Made by a program: the position numbers and the translations under genes. The notes under the pieces were generated by a model. The model ran no database searches. It was given only the letters and a program-made list of their open reading frames with translations, and had not been told where the DNA came from. Of a stretch of DNA of 57,653 bases, positions 1 to 10,058 are shown in pieces (the first letter of the stretch is position 1; each line of letters opens with the position of its first letter). Origin of the DNA: an uncultured Veillonella sp. (GTDB taxonomy: Bacteria > Bacillota > Negativicutes > Veillonellales > Veillonellaceae); the NCBI RefSeq assembly GCF_937981445.1, contig NZ_CALJON010000009.1:1-57653 (forward strand), read 5' to 3'.

Positions 1-2110
1 AAAATGTACTTCCAGTCCCCTTATCCGTCATGCGACTTGCTGTTAATGCATTGATACTCACCGCTTCATCAGATGAGTTACGTTGCCACCATACCCCATA
101 GGTCAAAACTGTACCTAATGCGACCCGATTATCAAAGAATAGAGGCACTCTCACTCGACCACGCTCATTTTGTAAATACACTTCACAGCCTTCTTTTAGT
201 TTAGAAGCCAAATTCTCCTGATGATTTATATAGGCTGCCATAAGTGGCTTTTCCTTAGGATGCAAAATTTCATCATAGGCTTCATTAAACGAAGAGTCTA
301 AAATACGTGGGTCTGGTGCATTAATAAGCCAGAATTCTTCCTCATCACCATATGGTGCCGTATACATAGGCAATGGTGGAGTTTCCCGAGGATTTAAAAT
401 TTCTATCTTATGTGATGGCGTTTTAAAATCCATCTTATAATTACTTGGCAAGGTAACTTCTACTGGTTCGCCCCTCAATACCAGATCTCGCTCTGCTTCA
501 CTTAAATTAGATACACGCAGCGTATCCGCTATAAGATCAACCGCCGTTTTATCAAAGACAGGGTCCTTCATGCCAAGAGCCTTCGCAATAGCGCAAATAG
601 CATCCCAATTTGACTTACTGTCTCCGATAGGTTCAATACACTTTCTCCCCAAACCAATGGAATAATGGCCATAGGAATTATATATATCATCATGCTCTAA
701 AGACGATGTAGCGGGCAGAACTATATCAGCATACTTAGCCGTATCAGTCATAAAGCGTTCGTGTACAACCGTGAATAAGTCATCTCTACTTAAACCTTTT
801 CGAACAATGTTCTGGTCCGGCAAAGTAATGGCTGGATTGGAGGAGTATATATAAAGACACTTAATAGGCTTTGCCTCATCTAGCAAAGCAGGTCCTAATT
901 GTACCATAGGAATTAAACGCCCCACTAGCACCTGATTATCAAAACGCCCCGCTAACGCTTGATTATCGGTCTTAATGGCATTTGCAAAATCTTCAAAAGT
1001 CTTACGAAGTACTTGTAAATCCTCAGAAAGGTTTTGCATATGCATATCCAAAGTACCTAAAGAAGGCGCATGTGTCTCCCATTTCATAATCTCTTTGTCC
1101 ACAAATGCACTCCCTGAAGTACTGCTTAAAAATCCGCCCCCTAATTTTTCATAGGCTCCCACCAAGGCTGGCAAACAAGTGATGAGCCGAACGGTCATAG
1201 CCCCATTGCCATAACGCGATAAGCCACTGCCAAGGCGGATAAAAGGGGCCCTAGCACGACCATAGGCAAGTGCCAATGCTTCCATACGCTCTTCACTAAC
1301 ACCAGCAATCGTCGCTAATTCACCTAGAGAATACTTCGACAATACCTCTTCACTTAGTTCTTTATAGCCTTGCACATACTTAGTAACAAATGCTTCATCA
1401 ACTAGGCCATCCCGATCTAATAACTTCATTAGGCCCAAAGCTAAGGCGCCATCACTACCTGGTTTAGTAATAAGCACCTCATCTGCCAGGTCAGCCGTGG
1501 TACTGTGGTACACATCAATAACCCAGACCTTAGCCCCTTTTGTCTTAGCCGCTTTTACATCGTGAAGAATATGTAAATTAGTACTCATTGCATTGAGGCC
1601 CCACAAGATAATTAAATCACTTTCGCCCATTTCTTGAGGCCTTGTGCCCAAGGTTTTACCCATTACGGCTTGCCAACCATGTCGTTTAGCTGGTGAACAA
1701 ATGCCTCGATCCTGACGTGTAGCACCGAGTTTTGCAAATAGAGAATCGCCCGCTGCACTTTGAATTAAACCCATAGTCCCTGCATAGGAGTAGGGCATAA
1801 TACTTTCACCACCATATTCTTTTATAGCCTTTTTAAATTGACTGGCAATCTCCTGAGTTGCCTCTGCCCAAGAGCAAGGTTCAAATCGTCCTGAACCTTT
1901 TGGCCCTACGCGGCGTAATGGTGTAGTCAAACGCTCTGGCGAATGAACCACCTTCTCATAATGGACCATTTTTTGACAGAGACTACCTCGTGTAAATGTA
2001 TGGTCGCGATTTCCTTGCACTTTTACTATACGATTATCTTCTACGGTCACCACGAGTCCGCAAGCATCGGGACAATCATAAGGACATACTGAATGTTCTA
2101 TATGCTTCAT
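1..2110 (-). CDS. Molybdopterin-dependent oxidoreductase, 3' end cut by window edge
   Basis: The reading frame is open from an ATG at 2110 to base 1 with no stop, giving 703 residues, so only the last few C-terminal residues are probably missing. A strong AGGAGG site lies just upstream of the ATG. Near the N-terminus, Cys9, Cys13, Cys17 and Cys45 form the CxxxCxxxC-x27-C ligand set of the [4Fe-4S] cluster in the DMSO-reductase superfamily. Later segments match the molybdopterin-guanine-dinucleotide binding folds (for example DLIILWGLN and FMTDTAKYADIVLPATS) and a C-terminal dinucleotide-binding domain. There is no Tat or Sec signal peptide, so the enzyme is probably cytoplasmic. The substrate cannot be told from the sequence. 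No electron-transfer subunit is visible beside it on the right. The family is certain; the reaction is not. Confidence 0.85.
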   Translation of the reverse strand, partial: MKHIEHSVCPYDCPDACGLVVTVEDNRIVKVQGNRDHTFTRGSLCQKMVHYEKVVHSPERLTTPLRRVGPKGSGRFEPCSWAEATQEIASQFKKAIKEYGGESIMPYSYAGTMGLIQSAAGDSLFAKLGATRQDRGICSPAKRHGWQAVMGKTLGTRPQEMGESDLIILWGLNAMSTNLHILHDVKAAKTKGAKVWVIDVYHSTTADLADEVLITKPGSDGALALGLMKLLDRDGLVDEAFVTKYVQGYKELSEEVLSKYSLGELATIAGVSEERMEALALAYGRARAPFIRLGSGLSRYGNGAMTVRLITCLPALVGAYEKLGGGFLSSTSGSAFVDKEIMKWETHAPSLGTLDMHMQNLSEDLQVLRKTFEDFANAIKTDNQALAGRFDNQVLVGRLIPMVQLGPALLDEAKPIKCLYIYSSNPAITLPDQNIVRKGLSRDDLFTVVHERFMTDTAKYADIVLPATSSLEHDDIYNSYGHYSIGLGRKCIEPIGDSKSNWDAICAIAKALGMKDPVFDKTAVDLIADTLRVSNLSEAERDLVLRGEPVEVTLPSNYKMDFKTPSHKIEILNPRETPPLPMYTAPYGDEEEFWLINAPDPRILDSSFNEAYDEILHPKEKPLMAAYINHQENLASKLKEGCEVYLQNERGRVRVPLFFDNRVALGTVLTYGVWWQRNSSDEAVSINALTASRMTDKGTGSTF

Positions 2111-2149
2111 AATCTACCTCCTCACTTATTTTCTACACAAAGGTTAAAG

Positions 2150-2179
2150 AAAGAGCTCCCTATTTCTAGAGAGCTCTTT
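2150..2179 (-). terminator. Intrinsic terminator after the Ldh2-family gene
   Basis: AAAGAGCTC (2150-2158) pairs with GAGCTCTTT (2171-2179). Read on the minus strand, the hairpin is followed by a T-rich stretch (CTTT). It lies downstream of the dehydrogenase that stops at 2324 and upstream of the molybdoenzyme start at 2110, so the two genes are probably separate units. Confidence 0.6.
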
Positions 2180-2323
2180 GACTTATTCAACCATATACGT
2201 ACCATTTAAGTATGTATGAGTATAGCTGAATATGCCTAAGTATAGCTAATACCTGCATACAACTAATTATACACAAATACACCTGCAAACATACCGGTAA
2301 ATCTTAGTAATTCCTAGTAATTC

Positions 2324-3451
2324 TTAATAATTACCCTTAAAATCCCCTGCTTCTGGTGGCTCATAATCACCAAAATAATCAGCAAAATTAAGGCCTATGG
2401 ATTTACAAAGATTATAAATCTCAAGCATAGTCATATCAATAACAGGGATACCTTCTTTACGACGTTTTTCATAGGCTTCCACTTCTTTTTCACCATGCGT
2501 ATAAATGCGTGGCTGTCCTTCCGCTTTTGGACTATTGCGGATTTCTTCAAGAAGCTGAGATAAATGTTGTTTAATCGCTTCTGCATCGCCAAAATAAGCA
2601 GGATTAATCGCCATAAAGCCATGACAAGTATTGGCACGGCCACCTTCACCTAAATGATTAGATGTTGCCCCTACCGATAAGATGGAGGCAAAAAGTTCTG
2701 CCACCATACCATTGCCAAAGCCTTTATGAGAACCCAATTCTTCAGTACTGCCGCCGAGAGGCATAATGCCACCGCCTCGTTTATGTGTTAAATTATCAAG
2801 AATCATCGCCGCATCATCACTAGGACGGCCTTCTGTATCAACAGCCCAATCCTTTGGCACTTTTTTACCTAATTTGTTATAAATTTCTAATTTGCCACGT
2901 GTTACCACCGTAGTGGACGCATCAAAGAAGAAATTATATGGCTCAGCTGGTGCTGCCCAAGCTTGCGGATTAGAGCCTAATAGGGCTTTACGGCCAAATG
3001 TAGGCACCATAAGGGATTCTGAATTAGTTGAGGAAAAACCAATGAGCCCTTCCTCAACAGCCATATTCGCATAGTATCCAGCAATACCATAATGATTGGA
3101 ATGTTTAACCGTTACAATGCCTATACCATTTTGTTTTGCCTTTTCGATAGCAAGCTTCATCGCAAAATGGCCATTCACTTGTCCCATCCCATGATGTCCA
3201 TCAACTACCGCCGTTACAGGCGTTTCAAAAATAACTTCTGGCTTTGTATTTACCTCAATTCTGCCATTTTGAATCCCTTTTTGGTAACGCACTAAGCGCT
3301 GTACACCATGACTATCAATACCATATAAATCGGACATGAGCAATACATCACGAATAATGCCCGCATCTTCTTTAGAAAAACCAAACTTCTCAAATGCATC
3401 CATGCATAAGCGATTTAATTGATCATACATAACGGTAACTGTGTGTTCCAT
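2324..3451 (-). CDS. Ldh2/malate-L-lactate dehydrogenase family oxidoreductase
   Basis: This is a 375-residue protein of the Ldh2/MDH2 (YlbC/AllD/ComC-like) NAD(P)-dependent 2-hydroxyacid dehydrogenase family, which is unrelated to classical Rossmann malate dehydrogenases. Family hallmarks are visible: DLYGIDSHGVQRL near residue 41, GHHGMGQVNG, VKHSNHYGIAGYYANMA with the catalytic His region, and GSNPQAWAAP. The length is close to the family norm. The start is supported by GAGGAGG seven bases upstream. The substrate could be malate, L-lactate, sulfolactate or ureidoglycolate. In an organism that lives on lactate and malate the first two are the natural guesses, but that is inference. The gene appears monocistronic, with a terminator at 2150-2179. 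Confidence 0.85.
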   Translation of the reverse strand: MEHTVTVMYDQLNRLCMDAFEKFGFSKEDAGIIRDVLLMSDLYGIDSHGVQRLVRYQKGIQNGRIEVNTKPEVIFETPVTAVVDGHHGMGQVNGHFAMKLAIEKAKQNGIGIVTVKHSNHYGIAGYYANMAVEEGLIGFSSTNSESLMVPTFGRKALLGSNPQAWAAPAEPYNFFFDASTTVVTRGKLEIYNKLGKKVPKDWAVDTEGRPSDDAAMILDNLTHKRGGGIMPLGGSTEELGSHKGFGNGMVAELFASILSVGATSNHLGEGGRANTCHGFMAINPAYFGDAEAIKQHLSQLLEEIRNSPKAEGQPRIYTHGEKEVEAYEKRRKEGIPVIDMTMLEIYNLCKSIGLNFADYFGDYEPPEAGDFKGNY

Positions 3452-3684
3452 ACGGAGGCCTCCTCTTTGGCTTTTCAGCCCAATAATATCCTTTTCGGCC
3501 GCTTCACTTTCATTATACTATAGTAGATGTTAGCCCTATGTGGCTATTACCACATTCCTACGGTTTTACATATCTCATACTATTGACCTTTGCCGTCACG
3601 CTACAGAGCCTAATTAACTTAAGTTCCTATGTTAGCGTCTCATATATGATGGTACTCAAACTGTACGACCTACTGTGCCCGACC

Positions 3685-4743
3685 TTATTTGTCTATAGCT
3701 TCATTAATAGCGGCACTAATACTCTGTGCCTGTGCAGCATTACTAGCTGTTACTAAGGCAACTTGATTCATCATCACTACCTGTCCATTAAGGGTAGTCG
3801 TAGTCACTTGTTTATCATGGAATAAACGGGCTAATTTGCCGGCCACTAAATAGGCCCTTTCTTCTGATGAAAATTGTCCCGCCGCTTCCCCTGTATATAC
3901 AGCTTTATTATTAATATATACAGTGCTTTCCTTTACCTGCACCTTCTTACCAGAGTATTCATATAGACGTTGTAAGTTTTCGTTAATGCGATTTGTAGTT
4001 TTCGGATGGTCATTAGGATTTATAATTTGAACTAAACCTTCTTGATACAATTCACCATATTTTTCGCGAATCGTATACATCGACATAGGGGCACCACCTA
4101 AGTTATATGCACTGTCTGCTAAAATTTCAAACCCTAGCTCATCAGCCTTTTTCTCTTGCGATACAGAGAATACCTGATTTGTTAAGTACTGACCGGCAAT
4201 ATTCCCCAATAGTACACTGGCTGTACCTGCATCAGACGTAGCAGCGCCAACAGCTACTTGAACGCCTAATTTTTTCTTAAGGCCACGAATGCCATCCTTG
4301 TGTTCACCATGGGCAATTTCATGACTCATAATATAAGCCAATTCATCATCTGTCATGCGGTCCATAGTACCCTTGTTAACTGACATAACTCGGCCAATCG
4401 CCATAAACGCATTAATATCATCTTCAGGATTTACATATACCACATAGGAGCGCTTCACTTTAGGAGATAAGGCCAGTGTATCTAAAATACGCTGAGCTCT
4501 CTGTTGATACGCCTCATTTTGATAATAGCCAGTCATTTCCTTGTATTTTTGCAAACTCGCTGCTTGCCCCTCCTCAGTATCATCTAGCTGTGAGGCTGTT
4601 TGATGCACTTCCGCCATCCCTAGCGCCCCTCCTAGCAATACTTCTAAGGCTGATGCCTGCACTGGTTCTATCTGAGAACTTGCACCTAGTAGCAAGGTAG
4701 CACCAAGTAAACCTACACCTAATCGTCGTCGCCATTGTTTCAT
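3685..4743 (-). CDS. Secreted M48-family zinc metalloprotease
   Basis: The protein of about 352 residues begins with a positively charged signal peptide (MKQWRRRLGVGLLGATLLLG) and probable cleavage near QASA, which suggests export across the inner membrane. The zinc-protease motif HExxH is present as SHEIAHGEHKDG, followed by a downstream ExxAD segment (EKKADELGFE) giving the third zinc ligand, as in BepA/Oma1-type M48 peptidases. The C-terminal third lacks TPR repeats and has a small lipoprotein-like domain. The ATG at 4743 is preferred over the one at 4749 because the GGGGTG site would sit only one base from the latter. A role in envelope quality control is inferred from the family. Confidence 0.85.
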   Translation of the reverse strand: MKQWRRRLGVGLLGATLLLGASSQIEPVQASALEVLLGGALGMAEVHQTASQLDDTEEGQAASLQKYKEMTGYYQNEAYQQRAQRILDTLALSPKVKRSYVVYVNPEDDINAFMAIGRVMSVNKGTMDRMTDDELAYIMSHEIAHGEHKDGIRGLKKKLGVQVAVGAATSDAGTASVLLGNIAGQYLTNQVFSVSQEKKADELGFEILADSAYNLGGAPMSMYTIREKYGELYQEGLVQIINPNDHPKTTNRINENLQRLYEYSGKKVQVKESTVYINNKAVYTGEAAGQFSSEERAYLVAGKLARLFHDKQVTTTTLNGQVVMMNQVALVTASNAAQAQSISAAINEAIDK

Positions 4744-4917
4744 AGTCATTCACCCCTACCAAATCACTATCACACATTTGCAAACCCATTCACTTGTAAC
4801 GCCTTTATTTCATTATGACAAATAAACTACCTTTTGTCTTCAGGTTCCATAATAAATTAACCTTCCATAAAGGACTTATTTTTGGCCCTTTACTAGAATT
4901 ATGGCGTCCTGTTTTGG

Positions 4918-5003
4918 CCTGTAGCACTATTACGCATTAACCTGTAGCACTATTACACATTAACCTGTAGCACTATTACGCATTGACCTGTAGCATCATT
5001 TGC
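4918..5003. repeat. 23-bp intergenic tandem repeat, about 3.5 copies
   Basis: Three near-identical 23-base units lie at 4918-4940, 4941-4963 and 4964-4986, each starting CCTGTAGCACTATTAC and differing by one or two bases. A fourth degraded unit starts at 4987, and a partial echo (TATAGCACTAACCACACATTA) starts near 5043. The array fills most of the gap between the protease gene (start 4743) and the dnaB stop at 5108. No gene is visible in that gap. Confidence 0.85.
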
Positions 5004-5107
5004 ATCTTCCTTTGACCCTAGATCGTCCACTATATAGTAATCTATAGCACTAACCACACATTATCGGTCTTTAGATCTAGTCATATAGTACCTATCTAGG
5101 GATTAAG

Positions 5108-6457
5108 TTATACTTCATCAGGTCGCGAAGTCGTATTACGGAATTTAGTTAAGGCGCCATCGAAGAGTAATCGAATCGTATCTAGCGCACCATTACGATG
5201 CTTACTAATAATTACCTCAGTCACATCTTGAGCATTTTCGTCCTTTGTATAATATTTATCGCGATATAAGAAAGCTACAATATCAGCATCCTGCTCTAGA
5301 GAACCAGATTCGCGCAGGTCACTGAGGAGCGGCCTCTTATCTTGACGCGCTTCTACGGCACGGCTAAGCTGTGAAAGAGCAATTAAAGGTACATTAAATT
5401 CACGGGCCATTATTTTAAGATTTCGAGAAATCTCTGAAATCTCCTGCTGCCGATTTTCAGGATTTGATTTACTACCACTGCGCCCCTTCATAAGTTGAAT
5501 ATAGTCTATGATAATTAAATCAAGACCATGGTCTACTTTGAGTCGACGAAGTCTCGAGCGCATATCCTGTGGTGTCATATCCGCTGTATCATCAATATAC
5601 AATCTAGCACTGCCCATTAATTCCGCCGCTTTAGCTACACGGTTCCAATCATCTGGGTCGAGCTGACCACGGCGCAATTTCTCCGAGCTAACCTGTGCTA
5701 CGGACGATAAAATACGCCCTACTAACTGTGCCTTTGACATTTCCAAGGAGAAAAAGGCTACTGATTTTTTAGACTCCAAGGCTACATTAGAAGCAATATT
5801 CAAAGTAAATGCTGTTTTACCCATGGACGGACGAGCTGCCACCAAAATTAAATCCGATGGTTGCAAACCATTAGTCAATTTATCAAGGTCAAAAAATCCC
5901 GTTGGCACACCGCTAATAGCATCTGTATTTTGCGATAATTCACCTACGCGATTAACAACTTCTTCCATGACTTGCCCAATGGAGGAAAAGCCTGTATCGG
6001 CCTTAATCTGGCCGCTCACGCCAAGAACTAATTGTTCTGCTCTATTTACGATTTCCTCGGCCGTATCGGCTCCATCATAGCTAATGCCCACAATTTGTTC
6101 CCCCGCCGCAATTAAACGACGAAGCTGTGCTTTTTCCGCTACGATGCGAGCATGCTCTTCTGCATTATATACAGCTAGGGAATCATTCGTAATTTGTGTA
6201 ATATAAGCTATACCGCCTACTTCATCGAGTTTTTTTAAGCGCGTCAATTCATCCGTAAGCAATACAAGGTCCGCTCGCTTATTAGCGTACACAATATTTT
6301 GTATGGCCCCAAAAATAATTCGATGCGCATCGCGATAAAAATCTTGTTCCGTAATAATGCTACTAATATTGTCATACACATTATCCCCCGTCAATAGCGC
6401 TGCTAGTACAGCTCGTTCAGCTTCTATACTGTGGGGTGGAATGCGTGCATCCGCCAT
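5108..6457 (-). CDS. dnaB: Replicative DNA helicase DnaB
   Basis: This 449-residue hexameric 5'-3' helicase unwinds DNA at the replication fork. The N-terminal domain (residues 1-100, starting PPHSIEAERAVL) is the DnaG-interacting, ring-forming part. It is followed by a linker and a RecA-like core with Walker A ARPSMGKTAF near residue 210, Walker B LIIIDYIQLM near 315, and a C-terminal GSLEQDADIVAFLYRDKYY segment typical of DnaB. The start has AAAGGAGGA upstream. It follows rplI on the same strand, as in the yybS-gdpP-rplI-dnaC order of Bacillus. A 142-base gap with a hairpin (6570-6594) means that dnaB may also have its own promoter. No intein or insertion is present. Confidence 0.97.
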   Translation of the reverse strand: MADARIPPHSIEAERAVLAALLTGDNVYDNISSIITEQDFYRDAHRIIFGAIQNIVYANKRADLVLLTDELTRLKKLDEVGGIAYITQITNDSLAVYNAEEHARIVAEKAQLRRLIAAGEQIVGISYDGADTAEEIVNRAEQLVLGVSGQIKADTGFSSIGQVMEEVVNRVGELSQNTDAISGVPTGFFDLDKLTNGLQPSDLILVAARPSMGKTAFTLNIASNVALESKKSVAFFSLEMSKAQLVGRILSSVAQVSSEKLRRGQLDPDDWNRVAKAAELMGSARLYIDDTADMTPQDMRSRLRRLKVDHGLDLIIIDYIQLMKGRSGSKSNPENRQQEISEISRNLKIMAREFNVPLIALSQLSRAVEARQDKRPLLSDLRESGSLEQDADIVAFLYRDKYYTKDENAQDVTEVIISKHRNGALDTIRLLFDGALTKFRNTTSRPDEV

Positions 6458-6569
6458 TAAACTTCCTCCTTTTACTGTGCCACTATGGCTTTTATCCTAG
6501 CTCCTTGAGGCTAATTGCCCCTTTATCAAAATCTTACCATCACTTTATCCCTAGTTAATAGTGCAAATA

Positions 6570-6594
6570 AGGCACCCAACACAATTGGGTGCCT
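6570..6594 (-). terminator. Hairpin between rplI and dnaB, possible partial terminator
   Basis: AGGCACCCAA (6570-6579) and TTGGGTGCCT (6585-6594) form a perfect 10-bp stem with a 5-base loop, six bases after the rplI stop. The following minus-strand bases (TATTTGCAC) form only a weak T-tract, so it may reduce rather than abolish read-through into dnaB, or act as an mRNA end-protecting hairpin. Confidence 0.55.
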
Positions 6595-6599
6595 CAGAA

Positions 6600-7046
6600 T
6601 TAACCTTCTACTACCTCAACCTTAATGGTGGTGGTAATTTCTGGATGCACACGAATCACCACATCATGTACGCCCAAAGTTTTGATTGGGTCTTTTAATT
6701 CAATTTTCTTTTTATCTACAGTTACATCAAATTGCTTAGCCAATGCGTCAGACACATCTTTACCAGTAACAGAGCCGAACACACGACCGCCTTCACCCAT
6801 TTTTACAGGAATGCGCACTTGTACTTTAGCTAATTGACTAGCCAAAATTTTAGCTTCATCATTATCTACCTGTTTTTTATGTGCTGCTGATGCTTGTTTT
6901 TGTTTTGCATTATTTAAATTAGCTGGTGTACCTTCAAGAGCTTGACCTTTTTTAATCAATACATTACGGCCATAGCCTTCACTTACTTCAATAATATCCC
7001 CACGTTTACCAACTTTTTTTACATCTTCTAATAAAATTACTTTCAT
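6600..7046 (-). CDS. rplI: Large ribosomal subunit protein bL9
   Basis: The 148-residue length is standard for bL9. The N-terminal globular domain carries the conserved start MKVILLEDVKKVGKRGDIIEV and the GYGRNVLIKKGQAL signature. A long connecting helix (residues 45-75) leads to the C-terminal rRNA-binding domain with GRVFGSVTGKDV. The ATG overlaps the gdpP stop codon in an ATGA arrangement, and its ribosome binding site GAGGAAGA lies inside the gdpP C-terminus, indicating translational coupling. Confidence 0.97.
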   Translation of the reverse strand: MKVILLEDVKKVGKRGDIIEVSEGYGRNVLIKKGQALEGTPANLNNAKQKQASAAHKKQVDNDEAKILASQLAKVQVRIPVKMGEGGRVFGSVTGKDVSDALAKQFDVTVDKKKIELKDPIKTLGVHDVVIRVHPEITTTIKVEVVEG

Positions 7047-9064
7047 TCTGAGTCTTCCTCCTCTTTCATGGCTAACAATTGCTGCTGCGCTGCCTTCTTA
7101 ACAGCGGCGCGCGCCTCTGCCATTGTCATATCATATAATTGGCCTCCCGCTACGGTACGATGACCACCGCCACCGAGAGATTCCATAATAAGCTGTACAT
7201 TAATTGCCCCTTGTGATCGCGCGCTGACACCAATGCCCCCATCAGCCAAAGCATAAAGAACAAAGCTAGCCTCAATGCCTTCAATAGAAATCAGCTGATC
7301 CGCCGCTTGTGCTGACACAATAGAGGCATTTTGAATACCTTCAGGGCATTCTGTGACAGCCAAACCATCAAATCGCTCTGCTTCTGCCAACATCTTGGCG
7401 CGCAATTGCATGCTGTCAAAACTTTCCATAAAGAGATGACGTACAATGGACAAATCGGCCCCTGAACGGCGCAAGAAAGATGCCGCATCAAAGGTCCTCG
7501 ACCCAGTTTGCACTACAAAGTTTTTCGTATCTACTACAATGCCTGCATAAAGCGCACTCGCTTCTACTACATTAAGGGCAATAGGGTCTGCAAAATATTG
7601 AATCAATTCAGTGACCAACTCACTCGTTGAAGAAGAAGCTGGTTCTAAATAAGTCAATAATGGTTTTTCAATAAAGTCTGAAGCGCGGCGATGATGGTCA
7701 ATGACTACGCGTCGCTTAGATAATTGCAAAGCCCGCGGTGCTGCCACCATGTCAGGACGATGCACATCCACTACAAACACTAAGGTCGAATCAGTTATAA
7801 AATCTTCCGCCGCTTGCGGGGTGATTAATAAACTTTCAAAACCCGGTTCAGTAGGGAACAAATCAGATAGTTTTTTAATAGCTACAGTCTGATCGCTCAC
7901 AGCTACATGGACGGATTTACCCGCTGCCCTAGCCATCGCGGCTACGCCTATGGCGCCGCCAATACTATCATAATCTTCTCGCTCATGTCCCATGACGATG
8001 ACGGAATCAGCATCATCCATCAATTCCTTAATAGCCTGTGCTACTACACGAGCTCGAACGCGCGTATTCTTTTCCGCCCCTTGAGTCTTACCGCCAAAGA
8101 ATTTCAATTCCTTACCTACATACACACTGGCTTGGTCACCACCACGGCCTAAAGATAATTCCAGAGCAGAACGGGCCCGTTCAGATTGTTCTTTAATGGA
8201 TGGCTCCCCAACAGCAATCCCAATACTAATAGTAGCAGGAATACGTCGACTGGTAGGTAAATTGTGAACCTTAGCCAATAAAGGAAAATTATGGCTAATC
8301 ATATCTAATAAGGACTCTTTAGAAATACAGAAAATATAAGAGTCTTCCGTATAATTTCGCACAAAACCATCATATTGGTCAATTTCCTCTACAATGGCAT
8401 TGTTAATTTCGGCCCAAAGATTGGTGTATTCCACATCACTAAGACCCTTAGTTACTTCTTCAATATTATCCATCATGAGAAAACCAAAAGCTGGTGCCAT
8501 AGCTTCCGCTTCATGGCGCAACTGTTCAGATTCGGTAATATCATCAAAGTAAAACGCCATGTACGATTCTGGTACAGCTTCGCCTTTTTCCCAAGGCTCA
8601 GGTGCTACGCCCTCGATAAATTTATAGATAATCCGATAAGATCGTTCTTCAATTTGTTCATTGAAAAATCCCGACTTTCCCCATAATTTATCGAGTCGCA
8701 AGCTAGGAATAAATGTATTAAGTCGCTGCGTTTTATCGGGGTCCTGTGGCATCCAATCACGGAATACACTATTGCACCAGCAAACGCGCGCCTTACTATC
8801 AATAATAACAATAGCCGTTGGCAAGTTTTGAATAGCATAACTTGTCGCCTGAGTAATCCCTTTAGCAATCGTATCAAATTGAACACTCATATTCTTGCGC
8901 TGCTTATAAATAGCTCGACTAGCCACAATATAAGCTACAATAACAAAGAATAAGCTAAAGAGTGCCATAATCCAGTTTAACCAACAAATGACTAACAATA
9001 AAGCAATGACAACGCCTATAGCAGTGCCTTGCAGTGCTCCATAATAGCCTTTATTCGCATTCAT
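7043..9064 (-). CDS. gdpP: Cyclic-di-AMP phosphodiesterase GdpP (DHH/DHHA1)
   Basis: This 673-residue membrane protein hydrolyses c-di-AMP to pApA. It has two N-terminal transmembrane helices (residues about 12-50), a PAS-like domain (about 75-190), a degenerate GGDEF domain (about 190-330), a DHH phosphoesterase domain beginning near 345 (VMGHEREDYDSIGGAIG, then VFVVDVHRP and VVIDHHRR) and a C-terminal DHHA1 domain with GGGGHRTVAGG. Order and length match Bacillus GdpP/YybT. The metal-binding Asp and His residues are retained, so the enzyme should be active. It lies between yybS and rplI, overlaps rplI by four bases and starts 20 bases after yybS, so these are one operon. Confidence 0.95.
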   Translation of the reverse strand: MNANKGYYGALQGTAIGVVIALLLVICWLNWIMALFSLFFVIVAYIVASRAIYKQRKNMSVQFDTIAKGITQATSYAIQNLPTAIVIIDSKARVCWCNSVFRDWMPQDPDKTQRLNTFIPSLRLDKLWGKSGFFNEQIEERSYRIIYKFIEGVAPEPWEKGEAVPESYMAFYFDDITESEQLRHEAEAMAPAFGFLMMDNIEEVTKGLSDVEYTNLWAEINNAIVEEIDQYDGFVRNYTEDSYIFCISKESLLDMISHNFPLLAKVHNLPTSRRIPATISIGIAVGEPSIKEQSERARSALELSLGRGGDQASVYVGKELKFFGGKTQGAEKNTRVRARVVAQAIKELMDDADSVIVMGHEREDYDSIGGAIGVAAMARAAGKSVHVAVSDQTVAIKKLSDLFPTEPGFESLLITPQAAEDFITDSTLVFVVDVHRPDMVAAPRALQLSKRRVVIDHHRRASDFIEKPLLTYLEPASSSTSELVTELIQYFADPIALNVVEASALYAGIVVDTKNFVVQTGSRTFDAASFLRRSGADLSIVRHLFMESFDSMQLRAKMLAEAERFDGLAVTECPEGIQNASIVSAQAADQLISIEGIEASFVLYALADGGIGVSARSQGAINVQLIMESLGGGGHRTVAGGQLYDMTMAEARAAVKKAAQQQLLAMKEEEDSE

Positions 9065-9084
9065 ACATTCGCTCCTTGTCCCAC

Positions 9085-10041
9085 TTAATCCTCGCTAGAA
9101 CGCTTAGCAAGGCGGTGACGTAAATCCATAAGTAAATCTAGCATGCCCACAATCATAACGGCATAACCTAATAATAAACTCATAAAAATAAGTAACATAC
9201 GCATTGATTTAGAATAATTATAGCTACTTAAAACATACCACAAACAACTCAAGCCTTGTGCCAATAACATGTAAAGACCAAGTACAAAAAAGTTAGTAGC
9301 TATAAAATTTAGCCATTCATAAGGGTAGAGATTTACCCAATATTGTAAAATCAGTCCTAGTAAAAATAAATATACGGACCATTTCGGCATGCGCCATTCT
9401 GTAAGGCCTGGCAAGGGTACTTCTGCACCACCAGTGCGCCTCATAATACCATTGGCGAACCAGCAAGTAATATAATTTAAGCACGCCACCCCAACAAAGG
9501 ACGCTGCCGCAATCATATAAGTAAATTGTTGCATAGCCTCACGGGCTGCCGTTAATTGGCTTTGAATCTGCTCTTCCAATAGGCCTTGACTTCGATACGT
9601 CTCTTCCATATTGTTAAGCGCATTAGCAAATTCTTGATCCCACAAGGTAACAAGGTCTACGTTCAAAAATTTAAAACTCAACCATGCTTCGAGTGGAAAG
9701 GCCACTAAAAAGGCTAGCGTGGGAATTACTAGTAAACGACTCACGGGCCAACGCCGTTCATACCCATAGGCCAATACTAAGGCCGGAAGTCCTACAGACA
9801 ATACTTGCAATAAGGATTGTAAAGGGGAGATAAAAAACGCCATTACAATCGCCGCTGTAATAACAGCCAATACACTCCAGCGTATACCATGGCGCGCTGC
9901 TAGCACAAGTAAGGTAATAGGCACCATGAGGCTCACTAAAATATATAAAAAAGGTACACTGGAACCCACGAGAGTAAATACCATAATCAGAGCTGTTAAA
10001 AAACCTGTTTCCACCACAGCTCTTGTATTTGTTTGATTCAT
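9085..10041 (-). CDS. yybS: YybS-family polytopic membrane protein (DUF2232)
   Basis: The protein of about 318 residues has eight or so hydrophobic segments. These include an N-terminal pair with VETGFLTALIMVFTLVGS and a central amphipathic stretch (about 140-170, EETYRSQGLLEEQIQSQLT) between membrane helices, the pattern of DUF2232 proteins found next to gdpP in Firmicutes. The function is unknown. The fold resembles ECF-type substrate-binding components, which suggests uptake, but no substrate can be inferred. The ATG at 10041 has AGGAG seven bases upstream and is preferred over the GTG at 10047. It is the first gene of the yybS-gdpP-rplI(-dnaB) unit. Confidence 0.85.
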   Translation of the reverse strand: MNQTNTRAVVETGFLTALIMVFTLVGSSVPFLYILVSLMVPITLLVLAARHGIRWSVLAVITAAIVMAFFISPLQSLLQVLSVGLPALVLAYGYERRWPVSRLLVIPTLAFLVAFPLEAWLSFKFLNVDLVTLWDQEFANALNNMEETYRSQGLLEEQIQSQLTAAREAMQQFTYMIAAASFVGVACLNYITCWFANGIMRRTGGAEVPLPGLTEWRMPKWSVYLFLLGLILQYWVNLYPYEWLNFIATNFFVLGLYMLLAQGLSCLWYVLSSYNYSKSMRMLLIFMSLLLGYAVMIVGMLDLLMDLRHRLAKRSSED

Positions 10042-10058
10042 AATCACACTCCTATGTA

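Noticed and set aside
4918..5003. CRISPR array
   Set aside because: The units are contiguous 23-bp repeats with no unique spacers, and no cas genes are present.
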